Shown here in pieces: positions 26,281 through 35,634 of a DNA stretch of 47,773 nt (position 1 is its first letter; each line of letters opens with the position of its first letter). Location: positions 1 to 47,773 of the forward strand of contig QCFJ01000006.1 of the NCBI GenBank assembly GCA_003280265.1. Direction: 5' to 3'. Below the pieces are notes generated by a model that was not told the DNA's origin, ran no database searches, and saw only the letters and a program-made list of their open reading frames with translations. Made by a program: the position numbers and the translations under genes. Source of the DNA: Prochlorococcus sp. AG-363-G03. Its GTDB lineage: Bacteria; Cyanobacteriota; Cyanobacteriia; PCC-6307; Cyanobiaceae.

Positions 26281-26700
26281 TTAAGGCATAGATAGAAACT
26301 GAATAATTAACGCTGGTTTATAAAGCAAAAATCCTAATAAAGCCGGAATCAAATCAAGTTGAGGAAATCTAGAAGACACCAAAACTAAAAGAACCGGAAC
26401 TAACAACTGGACTTTACCGACGATTTTTGATGAAGTACCTAACCTTCCAACCCCGCGAGCAAGCAAGCGAAAATAAAGAATTCCTGATAAAGCACCAATG
26501 AATAGGCTTGCACTAGCTTGGATTCCCCAAAAGAAACCTGCTATGCCAACAGAAAAAATAGTCAATAAAAATGTCAGACGGAATACTCGAAATTGAAGTT
26601 CAAGATATTCGTCTGATTTGACTCCGGACAATGAGTCCAATGAGTCCATATCCAGAAGAGGATCATGACTTGAGCAATTGTCAACGGTCTCAGATGCCAC
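26281..26700 (-). CDS. ATP synthase subunit I-like protein (Atp1)
   Basis: Small membrane protein upstream of atpB; GTG start preceded by AGGAGG; ISVGIAGFFWGIQASASLFIGALSGILYFRLLARGV-like segment. Confidence 0.8.
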   Translation of the reverse strand: MASETVDNCSSHDPLLDMDSLDSLSGVKSDEYLELQFRVFRLTFLLTIFSVGIAGFFWGIQASASLFIGALSGILYFRLLARGVGRLGTSSKIVGKVQLLVPVLLVLVSSRFPQLDLIPALLGFLLYKPALIIQFLSMP

Positions 26701-27128
26701 AAAGATTCCTCCTATTGGAGTTTCTTAGTGAAAGCGAGAAGTTGTTTTGCAAACAAGACACCTAAGCTCTCTGCAAAGGCCCGGGGAATCTATCACGAGA
26801 CTTGCATCAAAACAAAAAAATTTTCTCTATCAATAACTTGAAAAGTTGATTAAATTAACAATCTGCGGAGAATTTTCAAGCAAACTTTTATTTACCCATA
26901 CATAAATCAAGATATACTTTGTTTAAAAATTTAATCCTGTGGTTACAAAATTAAGTTATTAGTTTTTAATCCAATTTCTTTAATTTCATCTCTAAAAATA
27001 ACAATTAAATTTAACTCGTCAAAACTTCTTAGTTTTTGCGGAATTCAAAAAAAAGTAAATTAATTAAAGTTTAAAGACTTGGCAAAATAGCAATTTAACG
27101 GCTCAATGGTATATAAGCAAAATATCCT

Positions 27129-28346
27129 TTGAGTAATATTTCTAATAAAAAAACACCATTTGCATCCAAAGCGAAAAAGAAGCATGAATCAAAAGATTTT
27201 CTGAGTAATTTTATAAACGATAAGATTCTTCCATTGCCTTGGCCATTTTGGCCTAAGGAAGGGCGTTTAATAATGGGATTAATAGCCTTTTGGAGCATTT
27301 CAGGAATTTTCATACTTGGATCAGCTAGTTGGTGGGTAGCCACCAGAGAAATGGGTGAAGGTACTTATTACATAAAAAGACAAATAATATGGCTAATAAC
27401 TAGTTGGAGCATTTTTTATCTCGCCATCAATATCAAATTAAAAAGCTGGCTTAGGGTTTCAGGTCCTTGCCTTTTTATAGGAATGCTTCTGATTGCATCA
27501 ACAAGTTTTTTCGGTAGTACCGTCAATGGTTCTACAAGATGGTTGATTATTGGTCCAATCCAAGTTCAACCATCGGAATTAATCAAACCTTTTATTATCC
27601 TCCATAGTGCAAAACTTTTTGGTCAATGGGAGAGAATAAATTCAGAAAAAAAAATTTTTTGGTTAACTATATTTGCCTCCATTATTTTATTAATTATAAA
27701 ACAGCCAAATTTAAGCACTGCTGCATTAACAGGAATATTACTTTGGATAATTGCCTTCGCTGCTGGTATTAATTTTCAGCATCTTTTCAACACGGCCTTA
27801 TCAGGTTTAACAATTGGTTCAATAAGTATTTTTTTTAATGCTTACCAGCAAAGTCGCGTTTTATCATTTATCAACCCATGGAAAGATCCACAAGAAGGAG
27901 GTTACCAATTAATTCAGAGTCTTTATGCTATCGGTTCGGGTGGTTTATTTGGAGAAGGATATGGTCTTTCAATGCAAAAATTACAATATCTACCATATAG
28001 AAGTACTGATTTTATATTTGCTGTTTTTGCAGAAGAATTTGGATTTTTTGGATCTATTTTACTTTTAACATTTTTACTCGTAATTTCATATTTAACTCTT
28101 AAAATATCTCTTAATTGTAGAAATAATTATACTAAACTAATTTCTATTGGATCAGGAACTATTCTTGTAGGCCAATCAATTATGCACATCGCAGTTTCCT
28201 CAGGTGCAATGCCTACAACAGGGCTACCGTTCCCTCTTATCAGTTATGGGGGAAACTCATTAATTTCAAGCTTACTAATAGCAGCCTTATTGGTCAGATC
28301 CTCTATTGAATCTTCAGATTTATTAATCAAAAATTCCGCAAATTGA
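27129..28346 (+). CDS. ftsW: Cell division protein FtsW (SEDS family)
   Basis: TTG start; QPSELIKPF, FAVFAEEFGFFGSILLL, GAMPTTGLPFPLISYGGNSLISSLL. Confidence 0.93.
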   Translation: MSNISNKKTPFASKAKKKHESKDFLSNFINDKILPLPWPFWPKEGRLIMGLIAFWSISGIFILGSASWWVATREMGEGTYYIKRQIIWLITSWSIFYLAINIKLKSWLRVSGPCLFIGMLLIASTSFFGSTVNGSTRWLIIGPIQVQPSELIKPFIILHSAKLFGQWERINSEKKIFWLTIFASIILLIIKQPNLSTAALTGILLWIIAFAAGINFQHLFNTALSGLTIGSISIFFNAYQQSRVLSFINPWKDPQEGGYQLIQSLYAIGSGGLFGEGYGLSMQKLQYLPYRSTDFIFAVFAEEFGFFGSILLLTFLLVISYLTLKISLNCRNNYTKLISIGSGTILVGQSIMHIAVSSGAMPTTGLPFPLISYGGNSLISSLLIAALLVRSSIESSDLLIKNSAN

Positions 28347-28380
28347 CGCTTAAATAGATAATCTAGAAAGGAAAATTGGT

Positions 28381-29121
28381 GTGGCAAATCTTTTTTTGAG
28401 CATTTCTTCCATAAGTTTGTTTTTCTCTGATTTGGCTCGTCATGGCGAGCACATGATTAATAATGGGCTAAATAATCCAAACCCTCTATCACTCCTCATA
28501 GTTTTCACTGGAGGCCTTTTAACCAGTTTAGGCCCCTGTTCATTATCACTATTACCAATAACAGTTGCATATCTAGCTGGATTTAAAAACAAACAAAACC
28601 CTTTACAAAAAACTTTTAGTTTCTGCAGCGGGATAGTTATATCACTAGTGGTTCTAGGAAGTCTAAGCGGTTTTTTAGGAAAAATTTATGGCCAATTACC
28701 TGGTTCCTTTTCAATATTTATTAGTCTTTTAGCCATAATTATGGGTCTTAATCTCCTTGGACTCTTAAAAATCTCACTTCCATCTGGACCTGACCCTGAA
28801 GCTTGGACAAGCAAAGTCTCCCCCGCTTTCGCACCAGTTTCAGCAGGGTTAGCTTTTGGATTAGCCTCCTCGCCTTGTACAACTCCTGTCCTTGCTGTTC
28901 TTCTCGCATGGGTTGCCAAGGAAGGTGACCCTATTAGTGGCACAATTTTTCTTGCAAGCTTTGCGATTGGGCAAATTGTTCCTTTATTTATTGCAGGTAC
29001 TTTTGCAGCTAGTGTTCCAAAATTATTATCTTTGCGACCTATTGGGAAATGGGTTCCACCAATTAGTGGGGTGATTTTATTAACCGTAGGTCTTTTAAGC
29101 CTTTTTTCTCTTTGGATATGA
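28381..29121 (+). CDS. ccdA: Cytochrome c biogenesis protein CcdA
   Basis: GTG start; GGLLTSLGPCSLSLLPITVAYLAGF and GLASSPCTTPVLAVLLAW paired-Cys motifs. Confidence 0.92.
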   Translation: MANLFLSISSISLFFSDLARHGEHMINNGLNNPNPLSLLIVFTGGLLTSLGPCSLSLLPITVAYLAGFKNKQNPLQKTFSFCSGIVISLVVLGSLSGFLGKIYGQLPGSFSIFISLLAIIMGLNLLGLLKISLPSGPDPEAWTSKVSPAFAPVSAGLAFGLASSPCTTPVLAVLLAWVAKEGDPISGTIFLASFAIGQIVPLFIAGTFAASVPKLLSLRPIGKWVPPISGVILLTVGLLSLFSLWI

Positions 29122-29126
29122 ATTAG

Positions 29127-30407
29127 ATGAAAAAAATCAGCCAAGTTTTAAATTGGCTTTCTAGCTTGAAGATTGCTATTTTACTATTGTTATTAATAGC
29201 AATTTCTTGTGCAGTAGGAACTTTTATTCCACAACAAGAACCAGATCAATTCTATTATGATAATTTCAATAAGGATCCTTTTCTTGGACTAATCAATGGA
29301 AATATATTAATACTTTTTGAATTCAATCATGTTTATACAAGTTACTGGTTTTTGATTTTACTAACTTGGCTTGGTTTAGCTCTTGCAGTTTGTAGTTTTA
29401 GAAGACAATTACCAATACTTAAATCAGCATTAAACTGGATCGATTACAAATCTCCTCTTCAAATAGCTAAACTTTCTGTCGCGCAGACAATTAAAACTAA
29501 TGATCCTTCAAAAAGCTTAGAAAAACTTTCAATAAATTTAAAGAAGCAAGGTTGGAATGTGAGAGAAACAGATGGAAGGATAGCTGCAAGAAAAGGAGTA
29601 ATTGGTAGATTAGGACCTATATTAATTCACCTAGGTTTAATCTTATTGATGATAGGTGCAACATACGGATCATTAAATGGAAAAACTGTAGAAAGATTCA
29701 TAGCACCTGGAAGATCAATAGATTTATTAAACAATAATGAAGAGAAAGTATTAACAATTAAATTACTAAAGTTTCAAATAGAAAGAGACCCTCAAGGAAG
29801 AACTGAGCAGTATAGATCGATAGTAAAAGTTATTGAACCAAATGGAAATAATGAAGAGAAGGAGATCAGTGTTAATTCTCCATTAAGGTACAAAGGATTA
29901 ACATTATATCAAGCCGAATGGTCTTTAGCAGCAATAACAATTCAAATTGGTAATAGTCCTAAATTACAAATTCCAATAAAATCTATTAGAGAGCTAGGGG
30001 AACAAACTTGGGGAACCATTATACCAACCCAAAAAGATGGAGAAGGGCAAATCTTATTAACAGTTTCGAGTGAATTGGGACCTGTAACAATTTATGATAA
30101 TGATGGTACAAGACTCACAAGTTTAAGCATAAATAAGGAAGCAAAAGTGAAAAATACCTTAATTAAAATAATAAATGTAATACCAAGTAGTGGATTACTT
30201 TTAAAACGTGATCCTGGAGTACCCTTTGTTTATACTAGTTTCGCTATAATACTTCTTGGTGGTTCACTAAGTATAATTTCCACCAAGAAGATTTGGTTAT
30301 TACATGAAAAGGAGCAATCTATTATCTACATAGGTGGCTTAAGCAACAGAAATCTTTCTGGTCTCTCGAAAGAATTGCCAAAATTTATTAGTTTTCTAAA
30401 TAATTAA
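29127..30407 (+). CDS. ccs1: Cytochrome c biogenesis protein Ccs1/ResB
   Basis: LSSLKIAILLLLLIAISCAVGTFIPQQEPDQFYYDNF, LGPILIHLGLILLMIGATYG, PLRYKGLTLYQAEWSL; follows ccdA. Confidence 0.93.
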   Translation: MKKISQVLNWLSSLKIAILLLLLIAISCAVGTFIPQQEPDQFYYDNFNKDPFLGLINGNILILFEFNHVYTSYWFLILLTWLGLALAVCSFRRQLPILKSALNWIDYKSPLQIAKLSVAQTIKTNDPSKSLEKLSINLKKQGWNVRETDGRIAARKGVIGRLGPILIHLGLILLMIGATYGSLNGKTVERFIAPGRSIDLLNNNEEKVLTIKLLKFQIERDPQGRTEQYRSIVKVIEPNGNNEEKEISVNSPLRYKGLTLYQAEWSLAAITIQIGNSPKLQIPIKSIRELGEQTWGTIIPTQKDGEGQILLTVSSELGPVTIYDNDGTRLTSLSINKEAKVKNTLIKIINVIPSSGLLLKRDPGVPFVYTSFAIILLGGSLSIISTKKIWLLHEKEQSIIYIGGLSNRNLSGLSKELPKFISFLNN

Positions 30408-30845
30408 CTCTAAATCATTTCTTTTTCCATGACAAACTCTAATGATAGTATGAACATTTCCTCTAGGGTTAAAATCAGCTTCTAATTGCATCCACTTCGG
30501 GGCAGAAACTTCAACAAAATCATCTATTATTTTATTTGTAACTTCTTCATGAGATATTTTCTTTTCACGAAAACTATTTAAATAAAGTTTAATTGCTTTT
30601 AGTTCAATCACCTTCTTATCTGGTTGATATAAAATCCTTAAAGTGGCGAAGTCAGGATAACCCGAAAAAGGACACTTACAAGTAAATTCAGGGAAATCTA
30701 TTGAAATTTCATAGTCTCTATTACTATTGGGATTAGGAAAACAAATCAAGCTCCCATCAGCTATTTCCCTTTCCCCATACATAATTACTTCTTTGATATC
30801 TTCCTCAGGCATTGGAATATCTTTAATAGGATTTAAATAACACAT
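30396..30845 (-). CDS. queF: NADPH-dependent 7-cyano-7-deazaguanine reductase QueF (start may be internal)
   Basis: FPEFTCKCPFSGYPDFATLRILYQPDKKVIELKAIKLYLNSFREKKISHEEVTNKI. Confidence 0.93.
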   Translation of the reverse strand: MCYLNPIKDIPMPEEDIKEVIMYGEREIADGSLICFPNPNSNRDYEISIDFPEFTCKCPFSGYPDFATLRILYQPDKKVIELKAIKLYLNSFREKKISHEEVTNKIIDDFVEVSAPKWMQLEADFNPRGNVHTIIRVCHGKRNDLELII

Positions 30846-30886
30846 TACATAATACCTGGATTAAAGATTCAACCCTCTAATAAATT

Positions 30887-30985
30887 TTGCTAATAAAAAA
30901 GCAATCAAATGATGGGAAAAAGCGCATATGTATCAATGAGTACAAAACTAATTCACGCTATCCCCCCTAATAGGTTTATTAGCAA
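30887..30985. repeat. 11-bp perfect inverted repeat in the queF / 75-aa ORF divergent promoter region
   Basis: TTGCTAATAAA (30887-30897) and TTTATTAGCAA (30975-30985), 77-bp spacer. Confidence 0.6.
30930..30943 (+). promoter_or_regulatory. NtcA-binding site (GTAN8TAC)
   Basis: GTA-TCAATGAG-TAC, exact match to the palindromic NtcA consensus, 50 bp upstream of the ORF at 30994; a TAATAG hexamer begins 24 nt after the box. Confidence 0.65.
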
Positions 30986-30993
30986 GATTTTGT

Positions 30994-31221
30994 ATGGACA
31001 TCAGTCTTTCTGAAAAGAGAACTGGAACTCTAATAGAGCCGAAAACTGTTCACGGAATTCTTTGGCTACAAACTCATTTTGAATCCAATCATTGGGAAAT
31101 GATCAGTAATGGCTTAGTAATAATTCCTAGCACTGACGCCCAAATGCTTCTAGAAGATGCAACAAATGCTGGACTAAATGTAAATTTCATCAATTCTCTA
31201 AGTCCAATAGACAAAAACTGA
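30994..31221 (+). CDS. Uncharacterised 75-aa protein upstream of glnB
   Basis: MDISLSEKRTGTLIEPKTVHGILWLQTHFESNHWEMISNGLVIIPSTDAQMLLEDATNAGLNVNFINSLSPIDKN; same strand, 40 bp upstream of glnB. Confidence 0.75.
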   Translation: MDISLSEKRTGTLIEPKTVHGILWLQTHFESNHWEMISNGLVIIPSTDAQMLLEDATNAGLNVNFINSLSPIDKN

Positions 31222-31255
31222 TCAAAAATTATCTAAGATCAAAAAAGTTTCTTAA

Positions 31256-31600
<345 letters not shown>

Positions 31601-31602
31601 AT

Positions 31603-32463
31603 TCACGAAAAATCTATCAATTTTTCTATTTTATCGAATCCCTTAGAATTATCGTTCATCCATAATAGATATTCTTGATTACCCGCAGGTCCCTTTAAAG
31701 GTGATGCAATCAATCCTTTTGGATACCATCCATATTTTTTAGATTCGTTTATGACGCCTTCAATAGCCTCAAGATGCAGAGAATGGTCCCTAACGACCCC
31801 GCCCTTTCCAACTTTTTCCTTGCCAACCTCAAATTGAGGTTTCACTAATACTAATAATTCAGACCGGGCATTATTAAGAAGAGATTTAAGACTAGGCAAA
31901 ACAATTTTTAGAGAGATAAAAGATAAGTCAGCTACAGCGAAGTCAGGTATTGGATCTCCATCATTAAATAATTTTTCAGGAGTTAAATGTCTAATATTAG
32001 TACGTTCCAACAGAACCACTCTTGGATCATTTCTAATACTCCATGCAGTTTGGCCATAGCCAACATCAACTCCATAAACCTTTGCTGCCCCTAATTGCAA
32101 AAGACAGTCTGTAAAACCACCAGTAGAAATCCCAGCATCTAGACAAACTCGATTTTTGATATTAAGAGGAAATTGATCAAAGGCTGCAGACAACTTTTCA
32201 CCTCCACGAGATACATACTTCAAAGGTTGAGTAATTTCTATCTGAAGATCTTTTAAAACTTCTTGGCCTGGCTTATCAAGAATTTGTCCATTAATTGTTT
32301 TAACTTTGCCAGCTCTGATGAGCTTCTGCGCCTCTTGACGAGATTTAGCTAATCCTTTAGTCAGCAAGTGAAGATCTAATCGCGATTTTTTAGTCATTTG
32401 TTTACAAAAACAAACAGGAAACGGAACAAAAACCGCAGAAGTCGTAATAATCCTCTTTTTCAA
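31603..32463 (-). CDS. tlyA: TlyA-family S4-domain rRNA methyltransferase
   Basis: KKSRLDLHLLTKGLAKSRQEAQKLIRAGKVKTING, YVSRGGEKLSAAFDQF, CLDAGISTGGFTDCLLQLGA. The true start is probably the internal ATG before TKKSRLD. Confidence 0.9.
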   Translation of the reverse strand: MKKRIITTSAVFVPFPVCFCKQMTKKSRLDLHLLTKGLAKSRQEAQKLIRAGKVKTINGQILDKPGQEVLKDLQIEITQPLKYVSRGGEKLSAAFDQFPLNIKNRVCLDAGISTGGFTDCLLQLGAAKVYGVDVGYGQTAWSIRNDPRVVLLERTNIRHLTPEKLFNDGDPIPDFAVADLSFISLKIVLPSLKSLLNNARSELLVLVKPQFEVGKEKVGKGGVVRDHSLHLEAIEGVINESKKYGWYPKGLIASPLKGPAGNQEYLLWMNDNSKGFDKIEKLIDFS

Positions 32464-32492
32464 TAGAGAATCTATTCAATTGACCAAAGTTT

Positions 32493-32753
32493 TTGTCTAA
32501 AAAGCTCATGCATCCCACTAGTAAAAATGAGTTATCTAGCCATGGTCATTTTTATCTAAACCCAAAGAAGCAAGCTGGAGAAGTACTTGAGCTTTTGCCT
32601 CCAGGAAGTTTTGCAAAATTTGCAAATCAACCTAATGACTTGCCTCCCTTCCAAGTAATTGATTGCAAAGGAGGTAGATGCAGGGTAAGACAGCAGGCTT
32701 GGGGAAGATATGTACATTGGGAAGTTGAACACAATAGACTTAAGTCAGCTTGA
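32493..32753 (+). CDS. Conserved hypothetical small cyanobacterial protein
   Basis: 86-aa ORF (ATG alternative at 32508): VLELLPPGSFAKFANQPNDLPPFQVIDCKGGRCRVRQQAWGRYVHWEVEHNRL. Confidence 0.75.
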   Translation: MSKKLMHPTSKNELSSHGHFYLNPKKQAGEVLELLPPGSFAKFANQPNDLPPFQVIDCKGGRCRVRQQAWGRYVHWEVEHNRLKSA

Positions 32754-32796
32754 CCTTGACGACCTAAATTAAAGTAACCTTTAACTTTGTAGCACT

Positions 32797-34092
32797 TTGA
32801 TTGAGCGTTACACAAACCCAGAGATGGGAAATATTTGGTCTGAACAAGCCAAATACCAAACTTGGCTTGATGTTGAAATAGCAGCATGTGAGGCTAATTG
32901 CAAACTAGGGAAAATCCCACTTAATGCAATGCAAACCATTCGATCAAAGGCAAATTTCACACCCGAGCGCATACTCGAAATAGAAGCCGAAGTTCGACAT
33001 GACGTAATTGCTTTTCTAACAAATGTGAATGAATATGTTGGGGATGCAGGTCGATATATACATGTTGGGATGACAAGTAGCGATGTCCTCGATACAGGTC
33101 TAGCACTTCAATTAAAGTCATCAGTAAAACTTTTAAAAAAAGAGCTTTTATTGCTTGAGGACGCTATTAGACATTTAGCAAGAGAGCACAAGAGTACCGT
33201 AATGATTGGCCGTTCTCATGCAATTCATGGAGAACCTATTACTTTTGGATTCAAGCTTGCAGGATGGCTAGCAGAAACTCTAAGAAACAAAGAAAGACTT
33301 AACAGTCTCGAGGAAGATATCTCCGTTGGTCAAATCAGTGGTGCCATGGGAACTTATGCGAACACCCTCCCCGAAATAGAAAAAATTACTTGCGAACTTT
33401 TAGGACTTAAGTTTGATACAGCTAGTACTCAAGTGATCTCAAGGGATAGGCATGCTAATTATGTACAAACTCTTGCTTTGATTGGATCATCATTAGATCG
33501 TTTTTCTACAGAAATTAGAAACCTTCAAAGAACAGATGTTCTTGAGGTAGAGGAAAACTTTGCCAAAGGTCAAAAAGGAAGCTCTGCTATGCCTCACAAA
33601 AGAAATCCCATAAGGAGTGAGAGAGTCAGTGGTCTTTCAAGAGTTTTAAGAAGTTATGTAGTTGCAGCTCTCGAAAATGTAGCTCTATGGCATGAAAGGG
33701 ACATTAGCCACAGCTCCAATGAAAGATTAATGTTGCCAGACACGTCTATTACACTACATTTTATGATCACTGAAATGACAGCGATTATTAAAGGGCTTGG
33801 CATTTACCCAAACAATATGCTGAATAATTTAAACATTTACGGAGGAGTAGTTTTTAGTCAAAGAGTTCTTTTGGCATTAGTTGAGAATGGAATGAGTCGC
33901 GAAGATTCTTATCGATTAGTACAAAAACATGCTCATTCCGCATGGAATCAACCTGAAGGTAATTTCAAAAATAACCTTGAGAATGATCCAGAGGTAATGA
34001 ATATACTCTCACCAACTAAACTGTCTGAATGCTTCTCAACTGAATTACATCAATCGAATTTGAAGGTTATTTGGGATAGACTTGGAATATAA
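32797..34092 (+). CDS. purB: Adenylosuccinate lyase
   Basis: TTG start; YTNPEMGNIWSEQAKYQTWLDVE, GMTSSDVLDTGLALQL, QKGSSAMPHKRNPIRSERVSGL. Confidence 0.96.
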   Translation: MIERYTNPEMGNIWSEQAKYQTWLDVEIAACEANCKLGKIPLNAMQTIRSKANFTPERILEIEAEVRHDVIAFLTNVNEYVGDAGRYIHVGMTSSDVLDTGLALQLKSSVKLLKKELLLLEDAIRHLAREHKSTVMIGRSHAIHGEPITFGFKLAGWLAETLRNKERLNSLEEDISVGQISGAMGTYANTLPEIEKITCELLGLKFDTASTQVISRDRHANYVQTLALIGSSLDRFSTEIRNLQRTDVLEVEENFAKGQKGSSAMPHKRNPIRSERVSGLSRVLRSYVVAALENVALWHERDISHSSNERLMLPDTSITLHFMITEMTAIIKGLGIYPNNMLNNLNIYGGVVFSQRVLLALVENGMSREDSYRLVQKHAHSAWNQPEGNFKNNLENDPEVMNILSPTKLSECFSTELHQSNLKVIWDRLGI

Positions 34093-34138
34093 ATGTAAAT
34101 GCTAAATCTAAATCAATTACTATTTGTCAGTAGACTAG

Positions 34139-34189
34139 ATAAAAATTATAGCTATAGATTTAACTAAAATCAATCGCTATAATTTTTAT
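34139..34189. repeat. 14-bp perfect inverted repeat between purB and fumC
   Basis: ATAAAAATTATAGC (34139-34152) and GCTATAATTTTTAT (34176-34189), 23-nt spacer. Confidence 0.8.
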
Positions 34190-34222
34190 TCCCAGGGAAT
34201 TTAAATTTTCCAACCAACATCA

Positions 34223-35617
34223 ATGTCTAATATGAAACGACTTGAGAAAGATAGTCTAGGTTCGATTTCTGTTCCAGAAAATGCGCTATGGGGAGCTCAA
34301 ACTCAACGATCAATATTAAATTTTGCTATCGGCGATGAAATCGTACCTCTTGAGATCATTCATGCAATTGCTCAAATAAAAGCCTCTGCTGCTCGTGTAA
34401 ACAATCATTTAGGTCTTATTGATACAGAAATCGCTCAATTGATCACCGAAGCAAGTTCAGAAATTATTGAAGGTAAATATAATGATCAATTTCCTTTAAA
34501 AATATGGCAAACAGGAAGTGGCACCCAAACGAATATGAACGTAAATGAGGTAATTAGCAACATAGCTTCAAAGCGTTTAAATACCCCTTTAGGTAGTCAT
34601 ATTCCATTACATCCAAATGATCATGTCAATCGTTCTCAATCTACAAACGACGTTTTCCCAGCAGCAATACAGGTAGCTACAATAATTAGTTTGAAAGAGA
34701 CCTTAATACCGGAATTAAAAAAGCTTATTGGTTTGTTTCATAAGAGAAGTAAAGCATGGAGGGATATCATAAAAATAGGACGTACGCATCTTCAAGATGC
34801 AGTACCACTTACTCTTGGACAAGAAGTCTCAGCTTGGGCTGCTCAGTTAGAGACAGCATTAAGACGCATCGAAATCAACCTGGAAGAACTTTATTCCCTT
34901 CCACTGGGAGGAACCGCTATCGGGACAGGAATAAATACTCCTAAGAATTTCGATACTCTCATTGCTCTTGATCTTTCTAGAAAAACAAATCTACCATTTG
35001 AAACTGCAGCTAATAAATTTGCCATCATGGCTAGCCATGATGGTCTTGTAAATATAATGTCTCAATTAAAATTATTAGCCGTAACTTTCCTCAAAATTGT
35101 CAATGATCTTCGACTCTTATCTTGTGGACCAAGAGCTGGATTATCAGAGCTGCAGCTACCAGCTAATGAGCCTGGCAGCTCAATAATGCCAGGAAAAATA
35201 AATCCTACTCAATGCGAAGCTATGGCAATGGTATGTACACAAATAATTGGTATGGACACATCGGTATCTATGGCAGGAAGTGGTGGACATCTACAAATGA
35301 ATGTTTATAAGCCACTAATTGGATATAACATTTTAAAAAGTATTAATCTTATTCACAACGCATGTAAAAGTTGCAGAAAAAATATGATTGAGGGTATTCA
35401 GCCCAACAAACCAAAAATCAAACAATACCTAGATAATTCTTTGATGTTAGTCACGGCATTAGCTCCTGCAATAGGATACGAAAAGGCAAGTCATATTGCC
35501 CAATTAGCACATGAAAAGAATCTCAGTCTAAGAGAAGCGTCAAATCAACTAAACTATATAGATCAAGAAGAATTTGATAATCTCATTAATCCAAAATTTA
35601 TGGTTGGGGCTGATTAA
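34223..35617 (+). CDS. fumC: Class II fumarate hydratase
   Basis: GALWGAQTQRS-like N-terminus, WQTGSGTQTNMNVNEVISN, HPNDHVNRSQSTNDVFPAAI, GSSIMPGKINPTQCEAM. Confidence 0.95.
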   Translation: MSNMKRLEKDSLGSISVPENALWGAQTQRSILNFAIGDEIVPLEIIHAIAQIKASAARVNNHLGLIDTEIAQLITEASSEIIEGKYNDQFPLKIWQTGSGTQTNMNVNEVISNIASKRLNTPLGSHIPLHPNDHVNRSQSTNDVFPAAIQVATIISLKETLIPELKKLIGLFHKRSKAWRDIIKIGRTHLQDAVPLTLGQEVSAWAAQLETALRRIEINLEELYSLPLGGTAIGTGINTPKNFDTLIALDLSRKTNLPFETAANKFAIMASHDGLVNIMSQLKLLAVTFLKIVNDLRLLSCGPRAGLSELQLPANEPGSSIMPGKINPTQCEAMAMVCTQIIGMDTSVSMAGSGGHLQMNVYKPLIGYNILKSINLIHNACKSCRKNMIEGIQPNKPKIKQYLDNSLMLVTALAPAIGYEKASHIAQLAHEKNLSLREASNQLNYIDQEEFDNLINPKFMVGAD

Positions 35618-35634
35618 AAGAATAAGTTTTAAGC

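Noticed and set aside
26709-26720. CTCC-TATT-GGAG hairpin overlapping the Shine-Dalgarno of the atp1 gene
   Set aside because: Only a 4-bp stem, too weak to support an RNA switch.
28686-29144. 152-aa - strand ORF
   Set aside because: Antisense to ccdA; the sense frame has clear CcdA motifs.
30846-30993. Possible preQ1 riboswitch upstream of queF
   Set aside because: I could not recognise the preQ1 aptamer consensus on the minus strand; no support beyond gene function.
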